A stretch of DNA of 64,000 nucleotides from JAKAXS01 sp965279065 (GTDB taxonomy: Bacteria; Pseudomonadota; Alphaproteobacteria; Rhizobiales; Hyphomicrobiaceae), in assembly GCA_965279065.1 (NCBI GenBank), contig OZ257134.1, forward strand, positions 682,001 to 746,000, written 5' to 3'. The notes below the pieces were generated by a model that searched no databases, had not been told where the DNA came from, and saw only the letters and a program-made list of their open reading frames with translations. Position 1 is the stretch's first letter, and every line of letters begins with the position of its first letter. Position numbers and translations under genes: made by a program. This document shows positions 1 to 9,053 of the stretch, piece after piece.

Positions 1-153
1 GATCGCCGCCGATTGCTGCAGTGGATCCTCGCTTACGCGGGTCTGTCGGCGGCCTGGATTCTCGACGACGGCGACACGCCGCACCTGGAATTCGCCGTGG
101 CCGAAATCGTCATCGCCGAACTTGGTCGATCGAGTGCTTCCGGAAAAGTGTGA
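1..153 (+). CDS. C-terminal end of an aminoglycoside/streptomycin 6-kinase-like protein (5' partial)
   Basis: The reading frame is open from the first base of the window and stops at 151-153, giving about 50 residues. The segment RLLQWILAYAGLSAAWILDD resembles the C-terminal helix region of aminoglycoside phosphotransferases of the streptomycin 6-kinase (APH(6)) type, where a similar 'LLRW..A.AGLSAAW.LEDG' pattern is followed by an Ala/Glu-rich last helix. The catalytic part lies outside the window, so function is inferred from the tail only. The last six codons and the stop lie within a dispersed palindromic repeat (134-176), so the C terminus has probably been rewritten by insertion of that element. 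Many chromosomal relatives have no proven resistance role. Confidence 0.5.
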   Translation, partial: DRRRLLQWILAYAGLSAAWILDDGDTPHLEFAVAEIVIAELGRSSASGKV

Positions 154-176
154 AGCGGTTTTCCGAAAAGAAGCAC
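134..176. repeat. Dispersed palindromic repeat, copy 1
   Basis: This is a 43-bp imperfect palindrome beginning GTGCTTCCGG and ending GAAGCAC. The outer arms GTGCTT/AAGCAC and inner arms CGGAAAA/TTTTCCG can form a hairpin. A near-identical 44-bp copy lies at 18130-18173. Short elements with the core GCGGTTTTCCG are common between genes in Hyphomicrobiales. It overlaps the stop codon of the preceding partial gene and lies just beyond the 3' end of the convergent TSUP gene. Confidence 0.8.
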
Positions 177-186
177 GACGAAAAGA

Positions 187-1017
187 TCAGAACAGAAAGC
201 CGATCGCAAAGCGCAGCACCACGACGCCCAGGAAGGCGCAGAACGCCAGCTCGAGCTGCCGCCGTGTAAAAGCATGCGCCACGCGCACGCCGAGCGGCGC
301 CGTCAGAATGCTGGCGGGAATGATCAGCGCCACGGCCAGCAGATTGACATAGCCGAGCGAGAAGGGCGGCAGCAGCGGCGAATGCCAGCCGGCCCAGATG
401 AACCCGATCGCTCCGGGTATCGAAATCAGCGGTCCGAACCCCGACGACGTCGCGACCGCGGGCAGGATCGGCCGTCCGTAAAGCATTAGCAGTGTCGTCA
501 TGAAGGCGCCGCCGCCGATGCTCATCAATGCCGAGACAAAGCCGATCACGACGGCCGCCACTTCGACCAGCTTGCTGCGCGGCAGCCCGTCGCCCAGGCG
601 CCAGTCCTCGCGCCCGAACGCCATTTTGAGCATCAGGATGCTGCCGCACACGACCCAGATTCCCTGCAGCAGCGTCCCGCTTGCTCCCTTGGCCACCAGC
701 ACGCCGCCGATGACGCCGGCGACCACCCAGGGCCCCAGGCGCCACATCACACTGGTATCGACGCCGCCGCGTGCATAGTGCCCGGCGTAGGAACGCAGTG
801 TCGTGGGCGCGATGACGGCCAGCACGGTGCCGAGCGACATCTGCATCCGGATGGCTTCGTCCACGCCGATCAGCGTGAACACCTCATACAGCACGGGCAC
901 GAGGATGGCGCCGCCGCCGATGCCGAGGAGCCCCGCGAGAAAACCCGTGGCGGCTCCCCCGGTGATGAGTGCCAGCGCCATGAGCACCAGCGCACCCGGT
1001 GTCTGTCCTACGTCCAT
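187..1017 (-). CDS. TSUP-family (TauE/SafE, DUF81) membrane exporter
   Basis: A 276-residue polytopic protein with about eight hydrophobic segments. It shows two internally related glycine-rich motifs, GFLAGLLGIGGGAILVPVL near residue 25 and GFVSALMSIGGGAFMTTLLM near residue 160. These duplicated G-x-x-x-x-G-I-G-G-G motifs are the hallmark of the TSUP family (sulfite, sulfonate or other anion export in the inner membrane). Length is normal for the family. Substrate cannot be read from sequence, and no sulfur-metabolism genes are nearby. It is convergent with the partial kinase-like gene and co-directional with dusA, 53 bp upstream. Confidence 0.85.
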   Translation of the reverse strand: MDVGQTPGALVLMALALITGGAATGFLAGLLGIGGGAILVPVLYEVFTLIGVDEAIRMQMSLGTVLAVIAPTTLRSYAGHYARGGVDTSVMWRLGPWVVAGVIGGVLVAKGASGTLLQGIWVVCGSILMLKMAFGREDWRLGDGLPRSKLVEVAAVVIGFVSALMSIGGGAFMTTLLMLYGRPILPAVATSSGFGPLISIPGAIGFIWAGWHSPLLPPFSLGYVNLLAVALIIPASILTAPLGVRVAHAFTRRQLELAFCAFLGVVVLRFAIGFLF

Positions 1018-1070
1018 ACTGTGGTCCGAGTGTCCATTGCATGGCGGCAGACAGCCTGCGCCAGACGCCG

Positions 1071-2069
1071 CTAGGCGGCTGCCTCGCGCTCCGGCATCGC
1101 TGCGCCGACGAGATCCAGCGCCTCGCCTAGCACGTCGGCGGACGCTCCCGCCAGCGTCGCGTTCTCGCTCAGATGCCGCCGGAACAGCCGGCCGCGCGGC
1201 TGGCCGTGATACAGGCCAAGGATGTGGCGCGTCACCTGCGAGACCTTGCCGCCGCCGCCGACGTGCGCGGTGACGTACGGCATCAATGCCGCAATCGCCT
1301 CGCCCCGCGTCACGGGCGCGCGCGTATCGCCGAACAGAAGATGATCGACGTCAGCCAGGATATAGGGCGTCTGATACGCCGCGCGACCCATCATCACGCC
1401 GTCGACGTTGGCCAGATGCGCCCGCGCCTGCTCGAGGCTGGCGACGCCGCCGTTGATGACGATCGTAAGGTCAGGCCTGCCCGCCTTTAGCCGGTAAACG
1501 CGCGCATAGTCGAGCGGCGGCACTTCGCGGTTCTCCTTCGGGCTGAGCCCGGACAGCCACGCCTTGCGCGCATGCACCACGAAGGTGCGGCAGCCGGCGT
1601 CCGCCACCGTCGCCACGAAACGGGAGAGATCCGCCTCGCTGTCCTGGTCGTCGATGCCGATGCGGCACTTGACGGTGACCGGCACGCGCACTGCGGCTTG
1701 CATGGCCGCCACGCACGCCGCCACGAGCTGTGGCTCAGCCATCAGGCACGCCCCGAAGCGTCCCTCCTGCACGCGATCGGACGGGCAGCCGATATTGAGA
1801 TTGATCTCGCCATAGCCGAATGCCTCGCCGATTGCTGCTGCTTCCGCGAGCTTGCCCGCATCGGATCCGCCGAGCTGCAGCGCCACCGGCTGCTCTTGAT
1901 CATCGAAACCAATCAACCGCTCGCGATTGCCGTGGATCACGGCATCCGCGGTCACCATCTCGGTATAGAGCAGCGCATGCCGCGTCAGCTGGCGATGAAA
2001 GAACCGGCAATGCCGGTCCGTCCAATCCATCATCGGGGCTATGCTGAATCTGTGTGCTTGGTAATTCAC
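1071..2069 (-). CDS. dusA: tRNA-dihydrouridine(20/20a) synthase DusA
   Basis: 332 residues. This FMN-dependent enzyme reduces uridine in the tRNA D-loop. The N terminus HRFSIAPMMDWTDRHCRFF is the DusA-type FMN-binding start, followed by NLNIGCPSDRVQEGRFGACL with the active-site cysteine region. Further on are VKCRIGIDD, FVVHARKAWLSGLSPKENR and INGGVASLEQA, all diagnostic of the TIM-barrel Dus fold and specifically of DusA. Length is typical. It stands alone on the minus strand, with about 280 bp of unassigned DNA separating it from the outer-membrane protein gene upstream. Confidence 0.95.
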   Translation of the reverse strand: MNYQAHRFSIAPMMDWTDRHCRFFHRQLTRHALLYTEMVTADAVIHGNRERLIGFDDQEQPVALQLGGSDAGKLAEAAAIGEAFGYGEINLNIGCPSDRVQEGRFGACLMAEPQLVAACVAAMQAAVRVPVTVKCRIGIDDQDSEADLSRFVATVADAGCRTFVVHARKAWLSGLSPKENREVPPLDYARVYRLKAGRPDLTIVINGGVASLEQARAHLANVDGVMMGRAAYQTPYILADVDHLLFGDTRAPVTRGEAIAALMPYVTAHVGGGGKVSQVTRHILGLYHGQPRGRLFRRHLSENATLAGASADVLGEALDLVGAAMPEREAAA

Positions 2070-2349
2070 TAATTTTTCAACTCACGACGCAGCTTATGCG
2101 TGCCTGCACCATGAGGCGCTTTTTGCGTCGCCGGTAGCGGCAAGGCAAGCTCCAATGTTGAATCCAATGAACTTGCTTGCGCATTGCAGACAGAACTGCA
2201 TGGCAGAGCAACTTCGCTCAAGCAGAATATCCAGTTAGGTAGAGCTTGATCAGATCGACAAGGGAGGTCAGACGGCCCGCGAAAAGTTCAAGGGCCGGCG
2301 CGGTGGCCGATTGCGCACTGCACTTGCCTATCGTCGGCCTGCGCACCGC

Positions 2350-3228
2350 TCAGAACTTCACGTTGAGACCGGCGCGAACGATCTCGAACGAGTTCTCGAA
2401 CTTTGTCGTAACGAACCCGTTGCCTGTGGATGGCGACTGAGACGTCAACCGTACGGTCTGGCTGCCGAGGTCAACATGCAAGTACTCCAGCTTCAGCATG
2501 GTGTTTTTCAAAAACGCCCACTCGACGCCCCCGCCAATTGTCCATCCGACAGATGTCTCCTTGTCGCCGCCGGCAAGGCAAACCACGTTAGCAAAGCAGT
2601 TAATTGAAGAGCCGGGAACGATATAGCCGGATGCGACAACCGCTGTGGTGGCCAGCGAAATGCTGGCACGCGATTCGGTCTCGCCGTACGCCAATCCGCC
2701 TGTACCAAATACTAGGAGATTTGGGGTTGCCAGGACGCCCAGCCTTCCGCGAACCGTCCCGAAATATTTCAAGTCCTGATCTGACGCTGCGGTGAAGTTC
2801 AGCGCTCGGCCGAAAACGGTGTGGATTCCCGTGCTCGAAGTGTCGCCATCTATCCCTGTCTGAATATCCGCTTCAAGACCCGCGACCCAAGCTTTTGCAA
2901 ATTGCAGGTTGTAGCCGAACTGACCGCCGACGAAGCCGCCTTCCGCATCGCTAGACTGCGAGTACGAATGGCTAGTATACCGGGCGTCGGCGTTACCGAA
3001 AGCGTTGTTGAGCACGTGATTGCCTGGAGCGGCAGCCGCACTTTGAGGACCCCAGTCCACCGAACTGTCGTTCCAGCCGTAGCCGCCATTCAGCCCGGCA
3101 TAGAAACCCGTCCAACTGAACGGCGAGGCATATTCGGCTCCATCTGCTTTGACGTCGGAGGCCGAAAGTACCGTACTAGCGGCAATCAACGCGCCGACAT
3201 GATACAGGAATGAGCGTACTCTGAACAT
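2350..3228 (-). CDS. Outer-membrane beta-barrel protein (Omp25/RopB-like porin family)
   Basis: 292 residues with an N-terminal signal peptide (about residues 1-28). The mature start has SWTGFYAGLNGGYGWND, the hallmark of Omp25/31-type barrels of Rhizobiales. Alternating polar/hydrophobic strands follow, including DLKYFGTVRGRLGVLATPNL and LVFGTGGLAYGE. The protein ends in the strand EIVRAGLNVKF, with the C-terminal phenylalanine expected for BAM-dependent insertion. Such proteins are abundant structural barrels that contribute to envelope integrity. Base composition is visibly lower in GC than in neighbouring genes. A small stem-loop (3244-3263) lies just upstream of the start codon. Confidence 0.85.
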   Translation of the reverse strand: MFRVRSFLYHVGALIAASTVLSASDVKADGAEYASPFSWTGFYAGLNGGYGWNDSSVDWGPQSAAAAPGNHVLNNAFGNADARYTSHSYSQSSDAEGGFVGGQFGYNLQFAKAWVAGLEADIQTGIDGDTSSTGIHTVFGRALNFTAASDQDLKYFGTVRGRLGVLATPNLLVFGTGGLAYGETESRASISLATTAVVASGYIVPGSSINCFANVVCLAGGDKETSVGWTIGGGVEWAFLKNTMLKLEYLHVDLGSQTVRLTSQSPSTGNGFVTTKFENSFEIVRAGLNVKF

Positions 3229-3243
3229 TTACATCACCCCAAC

Positions 3244-3263
3244 TACGCATGCCCACATGCGTA
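3244..3263. other. Stem-loop in the 5' region of the outer-membrane protein gene
   Basis: The sequence TACGCATG-CCCA-CATGCGTA is a perfect 8-bp stem with a four-base loop, 15 bp upstream of the start codon of the barrel gene at 3228. It could stabilise the mRNA or affect initiation. No function is proven. Confidence 0.4.
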
Positions 3264-3365
3264 CTCTGAGGCAACTACTCGCTCAATGTGAACCCAAGCG
3301 AATGACGTTATTGTGTTGCGAAATCCACACTGATCTCCGCTTCCGGCTTCGCATTTCCATCGGAC

Positions 3366-4196
3366 CTAGGCTTTGAAGAACGCCAGCAGATCCGCGTTAA
3401 TCACGTTTGAATGCGTCGCGCACATGCCGTGCGGCAGGCCCTCGTAGGACTTCAGCGTGCCGGCCTTCAACAGCTTGGCCGATAGCGGCGCCGAGTCGGC
3501 GTAGGGCACGATCTGGTCATCCGTGCCGTGCATGACGAGAACCGGCACGCCGATCCTTTTCAGATCGTCCGTGAAATCGGTCTCCGAGAACGCCTTGATG
3601 CAATCGTAGTGCGCCTTGGCTCCGCCCATCATGCCCTGGCGCCACCAGTTCCGGATGACGCCTTGGCTGACCTTGGCGCCGTCGCGATTGTAGCCGTAGA
3701 ACGGACCGGACGGCACATCGAGATAGAACTGCGCCCGATTGGCGACGAGCGCGGCACGGAATCCGTCGAACACCTCCAGCGGCAGGCCGCCCGGGTTCTT
3801 GTCCGACTTGACCATGATCGGCGGCACGGCGCCGATCAGCACGGCTTTCGCCACGCGGCCCGCCTCGGCGCGCGCCACGTAGTGCGCGACTTCGCCGCCG
3901 CCGGTCGAATGCCCAACGTGGATCGCACCCTTGAGATTGAGCGCCGCGGCGAGTTCGATGACATCGGCGGCATACGTATCCATCTCGTTGCCGGTATCGG
4001 TTTGGCTCGAACGGCCGTGACCGCGGCGATCGTGGGCGATCACCCTGAAGCCCTTGTCGAGAAAGAACATCATCTGGTTATCCCAGTCGTCGGCGCTGAG
4101 CGGCCAGCCATGATGGAAGACGATCGCCTGCGCGTCCTTTCGGCCCCAGTCCTTGTAGAAGATCTCGGTGCCGTCCTTCGTCGTGATTGTGCTCAT
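3366..4196 (-). CDS. Alpha/beta hydrolase of the non-haem chloroperoxidase/arylesterase group
   Basis: 276 residues, the usual length for cofactor-free 'haloperoxidase' esterases. The catalytic triad is visible: nucleophile Ser97 in GHSTGG, Asp226/227 in HGTDDQIVP and His256 in LPHGM. The oxyanion region HHGWPLSADDWDNQ and the DRRGHGRS turn are also characteristic. These enzymes hydrolyse esters, lactones or peresters in the cytoplasm and can form peracids with peroxide; the natural substrate is usually unknown. It starts 31 bp after nadE on the same strand and could be co-transcribed with it. Confidence 0.9.
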   Translation of the reverse strand: MSTITTKDGTEIFYKDWGRKDAQAIVFHHGWPLSADDWDNQMMFFLDKGFRVIAHDRRGHGRSSQTDTGNEMDTYAADVIELAAALNLKGAIHVGHSTGGGEVAHYVARAEAGRVAKAVLIGAVPPIMVKSDKNPGGLPLEVFDGFRAALVANRAQFYLDVPSGPFYGYNRDGAKVSQGVIRNWWRQGMMGGAKAHYDCIKAFSETDFTDDLKRIGVPVLVMHGTDDQIVPYADSAPLSAKLLKAGTLKSYEGLPHGMCATHSNVINADLLAFFKA

Positions 4197-4227
4197 GTGC
4201 CTGTCCTCGATTTCCAGTTACGCGCCG

Positions 4228-5895
4228 CTACAGCGTCTCACGGAACTTGTTGGTGATGGGGTAGCGGCGGTCGCGGCCAAAACTGCGTGCCGAAATCTTG
4301 ACGCCCGGAGCGGCCTGGCGGCGCTTGTACTCGGCCAGATAAAGCAGCCGCTCGACCTTGGTCACGGTTTGCGGATCGTGACCCTTGGCGACGATATCGG
4401 CCAGCGGCGTCTCGTGCTCGACCAGCAGCGCCAGGATCTCGTCCAGCACCTCGTAGGGCGGCAACGAGTCCTGGTCCTTCTGGTTCTCCCGCAGTTCCGC
4501 CGTCGGGGCCTTCGTCAGGATGTTACCGGGAATGACCTCGCCCCGCGGCCCGAGCCCGCCGACCGGCAGGTTCGCGTTGCGCCATCGGCACAGCCGATAC
4601 ACCTCGAGTTTGTACAGGTCCTTGATGGGATTGAAACCGCCATTCATGTCGCCATAGAGGGTCGCGTAACCGACCGACATCTCCGACTTGTTGCCCGTCG
4701 TCAGCACCAGCCCGCCGTACTTGTTGGAAATCGCCATCAGCGTCGCCCCGCGCACGCGGCTCTGGACGTTCTCCTCCGTCGTGTCGGCCTTGGCGCCCTT
4801 GAAAAGCGGGCCGAGCATGCGCGCGAAGGCCTCGACAGGCTCCGCGATCGGCACGATGTCGTAGTGCACGCCGAGGGCTTTGGCGCATGCCGCCGCGTCG
4901 CTCAGGCTCTCGTTGGACGTATAGCGGTACGGCAGCATCACGCAGCGCACGCGCTCCGCCCCGAGCGCATCGACGGCCATGGCCGCCACCAGCGCACTGT
5001 CGACGCCGCCCGACAGTCCCAAAACGACGGAGGGAAAGCCGTTCTTGTTGACGTAGTCGCGCAGCCCCAGGACGCAGGCGTGGTACGCCGCCCCGTCACC
5101 CATCCCCACGCGCGAAACGTTACCGGTTTTGCAGGTCCAGCAACCGTCGCCGCGAGTCCAGTGCGTCATCACCAGCCCGGTCTCCCAAGCCGGCATTTGC
5201 AACGCGAGCTTGAGATCGCCATTCAGCACGAAGGACGCACCGTCGAACACCAGTTCATCCTGTCCACCGACTTGATTGAGATAGACCAAGGGCAGTTTCG
5301 TCTCGACCACGCGTGCCACCGCGACGTTCATCCGCCGGTCGGCCTTCGGCCAGTCGAACGGCGAACCGTTGGGCGAGATCAGGATCTCGGCGCCGCATTC
5401 CGCCAGGCATTCGCACACCTGCTCTTCCCAGATGTCTTCGCAGATCGGCACGCCGATCTTGATGCCGCGAAAGTCGATGGGGCCGGGCAGGGGACCGGCG
5501 TCGAACACGCGCTTTTCGTCGAACACGCCGTAGTTGGGCAGTTCGACCTTGAAGCGAACGGCGCTGACTTGGCCAGGCTCCAGCAGCACGACGGCATTGT
5601 AGAGCTTGCCGTTATCCGGCCAGATCGTTCCCGTCAGGACGGCAGGTCCCGCCGGCATGCGCGCGGCGAACCGTTCCACGGTATCGCGCACCGCCTTCTG
5701 AAAGGCTGGCTTGCGCACCAGGTCCTCGGGCGGATAGCCGGTGATGAACAGTTCCGGGAAGACGATGAGATCGGCACCCTGGGCGGCCGCTGTCTCGCGT
5801 GCCGCGAGCAGCTTGTCGGCGTTGCCTTCAAGGTCGCCGACAAGCGGGTTCAACTGGGCGAGAGCGATGGTCAGAGTCGTGGGTGGGTGGGACAT
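4228..5895 (-). CDS. nadE: Glutamine-dependent NAD+ synthetase
   Basis: 555 residues with two domains. The N-terminal nitrilase-type glutaminase domain (about 1-260) shows FPELFITGYPPEDL (catalytic Glu), the lysine strand KVELPNYGVFDEKRVF and GVPICEDIWE (nucleophile Cys). The C-terminal ATP-pyrophosphatase synthetase domain (about 280-555) has the P-loop LGLSGGVDSALVAAMAVDAL and TTGNKSEMSVGYATLYGDM. The enzyme amidates nicotinic acid adenine dinucleotide using ammonia channelled from glutamine, the last step of NAD synthesis. Length is normal for the bacterial two-domain form. The start follows from the conserved MSHPPTTLTIALAQLNPLVG opening. Confidence 0.96.
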   Translation of the reverse strand: MSHPPTTLTIALAQLNPLVGDLEGNADKLLAARETAAAQGADLIVFPELFITGYPPEDLVRKPAFQKAVRDTVERFAARMPAGPAVLTGTIWPDNGKLYNAVVLLEPGQVSAVRFKVELPNYGVFDEKRVFDAGPLPGPIDFRGIKIGVPICEDIWEEQVCECLAECGAEILISPNGSPFDWPKADRRMNVAVARVVETKLPLVYLNQVGGQDELVFDGASFVLNGDLKLALQMPAWETGLVMTHWTRGDGCWTCKTGNVSRVGMGDGAAYHACVLGLRDYVNKNGFPSVVLGLSGGVDSALVAAMAVDALGAERVRCVMLPYRYTSNESLSDAAACAKALGVHYDIVPIAEPVEAFARMLGPLFKGAKADTTEENVQSRVRGATLMAISNKYGGLVLTTGNKSEMSVGYATLYGDMNGGFNPIKDLYKLEVYRLCRWRNANLPVGGLGPRGEVIPGNILTKAPTAELRENQKDQDSLPPYEVLDEILALLVEHETPLADIVAKGHDPQTVTKVERLLYLAEYKRRQAAPGVKISARSFGRDRRYPITNKFRETL

Positions 5896-5956
5896 TTCCG
5901 GAACTTAAGTGGCGTGCCCGCCCGGCCGCAAGTGCCGCTATGTCGCCGCCAAGCGT

Positions 5957-6877
5957 TTACCCCCGCCAACGCCACTTCAAGAGGGCCTCCGCCTGGCTGT
6001 CCGACGCGATCTTGTGCACCTCGCCGTCTCGTACGACATAGGCCCAATCCAGCGATTTCGACCGTGCCAAGTCGTTTGGCGTGACGGACTGCAGCAGATC
6101 GGCGAAGCCGCAGGCATAGTCGTAGATGATCTCGCGTTGCTCCTTCTGCGTGAACTGGCTCCAGTCCTGCGGCAGCAGCTTGGCCAGATCATCGCGGAAC
6201 ACGACCTCGTTGAGCCGCTCCGGCGCGATTCGGTCGTCGAACGCCAGGTCGGCGATCGCCTGCAGGAAGCCCTGCTGCACCAGACCTGAGCAAATGTACT
6301 GGTTCGGCGGCGTCAGTTTGAGCCGGCGCGACTTGGTGATGGCCTTGTAGGTGCCGAACACGCACGACCGCATGCCGTAGCGCAGCTCGTTCCACATGTC
6401 GCTCACGACGTGAAACAGCGTGGAATAGCAGTACGGCGCCTTGATCGCATTGAGCAGCCGCCCGCGCACGAGGCATTGCAATTCTTCGGTGAACCACGGC
6501 TTGTCGAGCCGTTTGATGCCGACGATCGTGCGTCGGTCGTTGAGATAGTCGCCGAGATTGGTCAGTCCGACGCCGCGGCTCGCCGCCTCGATCACGAACG
6601 AGCTGTCGAAGCCTTTTTCCAGGCGCGGCACCAGGAACACCAGCGCGGCGTGCGAGAACGAACCGCGCGTCGCCAAACGGATCAGCCACGATCTGATGCT
6701 TTGGCGCTTGCGCGTCAGCACCACGTCGCTAGGCCTCAGATAGGGACCGGCGAGAAAATCGACGACCGGCATGGGCCAGCGCGGCGCGGGCTGCTGCGTC
6801 GATGCGACGACCGCCGCAACCGAACGCGGCACGGCGCCGACGCGCTCCGGCCGCACGAGATCCTGTATCATGTTCAT
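5957..6877 (-). CDS. YiiX/NlpC-P60-like permuted papain-fold hydrolase
   Basis: About 306 residues. The segment LRPSDVVLTRKRQSIRSWLIRLATRGSF, followed by SHAALVF with its histidine, then FVIEAASRGVGLTNLGDYL and later YICSGLVQQGFL with its cysteine, form the H...C order of permuted NlpC/P60 proteins (YiiX/YebB, LRAT-like, DUF830). Such proteins cleave amide or thioester bonds, often in lipids or cell-wall peptides; the substrate here is unknown. There is no signal peptide. Start choice: ATG at 6877 lies 8 nt after an AGGG sequence. An in-frame GTG at 6886 and ATG at 6871 are alternatives. Confidence 0.7.
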   Translation of the reverse strand: MNMIQDLVRPERVGAVPRSVAAVVASTQQPAPRWPMPVVDFLAGPYLRPSDVVLTRKRQSIRSWLIRLATRGSFSHAALVFLVPRLEKGFDSSFVIEAASRGVGLTNLGDYLNDRRTIVGIKRLDKPWFTEELQCLVRGRLLNAIKAPYCYSTLFHVVSDMWNELRYGMRSCVFGTYKAITKSRRLKLTPPNQYICSGLVQQGFLQAIADLAFDDRIAPERLNEVVFRDDLAKLLPQDWSQFTQKEQREIIYDYACGFADLLQSVTPNDLARSKSLDWAYVVRDGEVHKIASDSQAEALLKWRWRG

Positions 6878-7205
6878 GGTATCCACCCTCTGCGCTGCTG
6901 TCCGCGAAGAGGCTAGGCGCCTGCCGCCCGCTCGCTATCTCCGCCGGAACACCGCCATCCAAGGAGCCATCGGCGGCGCTTAAGCGGCGCGAATAGGGCA
7001 TTGAAATGACTGAGTTAATGCAGATGCGTTACATGCCGCATGCGTTGCCTTGCAAGGCATGCGAACAGACGCGACCGCCGGGCGAACGTATCGCCGCGCA
7101 TGGGCCGGCATCACACGATGACGCCCTGCCGGTGCCCCCGCAGCGCCGACAGTGGCCGTAGCGCGTTGCAATCCATACGTCCGGGTCTCACGAGCCCAAC
7201 CCTTG
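6878..7205. other. Intergenic stretch without a supported gene
   Basis: This is the upstream region of the YiiX-like gene and the downstream region of the symporter, both on the minus strand. It holds a purine-rich ribosome-binding sequence next to 6877. I see no convincing RNA gene, terminator or conserved ORF. Confidence 0.5.
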
Positions 7206-8711
7206 CTAGGCTGGATGCGACACTGCGCTGTCCGGAACGGCCCGCCTACGCTCGTCGAGAGTGGCAAAGAGACCATCGACCCGCGCGCGCTCTTGCTCGG
7301 TCTGCGGCACGAGGTAGGCGGCGGCAACGTAGACTGCCAGGTTGACGACGAGCGCCACGGCGCCTGAAGTCAGGCCATAAGCCCAAGGCAGGTAGCCCGG
7401 ATAGACGAGTTCCAGCGCCACGGCGACCGCAAAGCCCGCGAGCATGCCGCCGATCGCACCATAGGCGTTGCCGCGCTTCCAGAAGATGCCGAGGAACTGC
7501 GGTACGGCGAGCTGGATGATTCCCTGGTAGGCCAGCACGCCCAGCGAGAACAGCGCCGGCAGATCGAGGCACGCCAGCCAAGCCGACAGCACGGTCAACC
7601 CGAACATGCCGATCTTGGCAATGACGATCAGCTGCGCATGATCCAGCTTCCAGTAGTTGCCGACGAGATCGTTGGCAATCTGCGCGCCCGTCGCCTGGAT
7701 ATTGCCGTCGGTGTGCCCCATCGAGGCCGCCAGCACGACGACGCCCGCCAGTCCTAATAGCCACAGCCCGCCCGCTTCCTGGCTGACGATGAACCAAACA
7801 TCGTTGGGATGCTCCGCCACGCCTGCCACCCGCGACGCAAGCATGCCGAAGATCAGCAGCAATCCGCAGAACACCAGCGATAGCGGGACCGCCAGCGCCG
7901 CCGATGTCTTCAAGCTCTTGACGCCGTCCGCCGTGAACAGGCGCACGAAGATGTACGGCCAGCACCAGCCGCCGATCGCCCCGGTGAACATGATGCTGAA
8001 GAGATAGAGCGGCCCCTCCTTGGAGCCGATCCCCGGCAGCGCGAACATCTTTGGATCGAGGCTGTCGAACGTGATGCCGCGCGCCAGCCACATCCACAGG
8101 ATGAGGCCGGCCAGGATCAAGCCGCCGCCGATGTAGGCGGCGATGCCCTGCGCGAAGTCTGAGATGACGACGCCGCTCATGCCCATGCGCACCGTCCAGA
8201 CCTGCCGCAAGGCGATGACGGCCACACCGAGGATCACAGCGTTGGAGAACGACAGGTGGCCGAGCGACATGTACTGGAATAGCGTGCCGAGCGCCTGCAT
8301 ACCCAGCACCAGCCAGGGGATGCCAGAGACAATGCCGATGACGCCGGCGATGGTCCGGATATGGGCCGAGTCAAAGCGCAGCGCCAAGAGATCCGGTTGC
8401 GTCCGCAGATCGAACGTCTTGCCCCAGGTCCACACTGGCTTGGCCATGAAGTACAGCAGCACGACCATGAGCATGCTGTAGGACAGGACGTAGAACGAGA
8501 TCACGCCGGAGGCCGCCGCCATGCCGCCGAAGGCCGTGAACATGGAGCCTGGATACCACGTGTTGAGAAGCGACATGGCCTGGTAACGCGCACCGAATGC
8601 ACGGCCGCCGACGGCATAGTCGGTGAAGTCACGATCCTTGGTCTTGCTGAGCTGCAGGATGACGACGACAACGACGAAGAACGCCGCTAGCGCACCGAAC
8701 GTGATGATCAT
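7206..8711 (-). CDS. Sodium:solute symporter (SSS family)
   Basis: 501 residues with about 13 hydrophobic segments, the LeuT-fold SSS size. Features include DFTDYAVGGRAFGARYQAMSLL (unwound TM1 region with small residues), GWCWPYIFVRLFTADGVKSL and AASMGHTDGNIQATGAQIAND, in the position of the sodium-site TM8 loop. It probably imports an organic acid or a similar small solute with Na+; the substrate cannot be told. ATG at 8711 was chosen because it overlaps the stop codon of the upstream DUF3311 gene as ATGA, suggesting translational coupling. An upstream in-frame extension is composed of unlikely Arg-rich residues. Confidence 0.9.
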   Translation of the reverse strand: MIITFGALAAFFVVVVVILQLSKTKDRDFTDYAVGGRAFGARYQAMSLLNTWYPGSMFTAFGGMAAASGVISFYVLSYSMLMVVLLYFMAKPVWTWGKTFDLRTQPDLLALRFDSAHIRTIAGVIGIVSGIPWLVLGMQALGTLFQYMSLGHLSFSNAVILGVAVIALRQVWTVRMGMSGVVISDFAQGIAAYIGGGLILAGLILWMWLARGITFDSLDPKMFALPGIGSKEGPLYLFSIMFTGAIGGWCWPYIFVRLFTADGVKSLKTSAALAVPLSLVFCGLLLIFGMLASRVAGVAEHPNDVWFIVSQEAGGLWLLGLAGVVVLAASMGHTDGNIQATGAQIANDLVGNYWKLDHAQLIVIAKIGMFGLTVLSAWLACLDLPALFSLGVLAYQGIIQLAVPQFLGIFWKRGNAYGAIGGMLAGFAVAVALELVYPGYLPWAYGLTSGAVALVVNLAVYVAAAYLVPQTEQERARVDGLFATLDERRRAVPDSAVSHPA

Positions 8712-8944
8712 GCGTCGATCTCCCCGTTGCGGACGTCGACCCAGTAGGCCGCCAGAACGCTGGCGGCCGTGCAGGTCGAGACGGCGAGGAAGTAGAAGAC
8801 GACGGCAGGCAGACCGAGGATGGGCGTGGTGTTGCCGTCCATCGCCCAGTAGAGCGGTGGAGCCAGCGAGACGATCGCATCGAGCGCAAACCAAGCCCAA
8901 AGCCACGCCGGAATCCGGCTGGCCGCGCCACCTTCACGTTGCAT
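8708..8944 (-). CDS. Small membrane protein, DUF3311 type (symporter partner)
   Basis: 78 residues with two hydrophobic helices, IPAWLWAWFALDAIVSLAPP and LGLPAVVFYFLAVSTCTAASV, and a PPLYW turn between them. Small DUF3311 proteins are regularly encoded immediately before SSS symporters and are thought to be accessory subunits. The stop codon overlaps the symporter start by 4 bp. ATG at 8944 is preceded by a strong GAGGGGG ribosome-binding sequence 5 nt upstream. An in-frame ATG at 8983 is possible but lacks such a site. Confidence 0.75.
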   Translation of the reverse strand: MQREGGAASRIPAWLWAWFALDAIVSLAPPLYWAMDGNTTPILGLPAVVFYFLAVSTCTAASVLAAYWVDVRNGEIDA

Positions 8945-9053
8945 CGTTTCCCCCTCGCAGGCCGTCGTGCGGTTAATCCGCATCTGACGCGAGGTAAGCC
9001 GACGCCTGAACCATCGTCAAGCGCGATCCAAACGACCGAACGTAGCGATGCCC

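Noticed and set aside
2070..2349. Possible small RNA or tRNA between dusA and the outer-membrane gene
   Set aside because: No cloverleaf, terminator or promoter pair can be supported in these 280 bp.
4168..6084. Long plus-strand open frame (638 codons) opposite nadE
   Set aside because: It lies fully over a clear nadE gene in another frame, with Arg/His/Gln-rich composition and no motifs.
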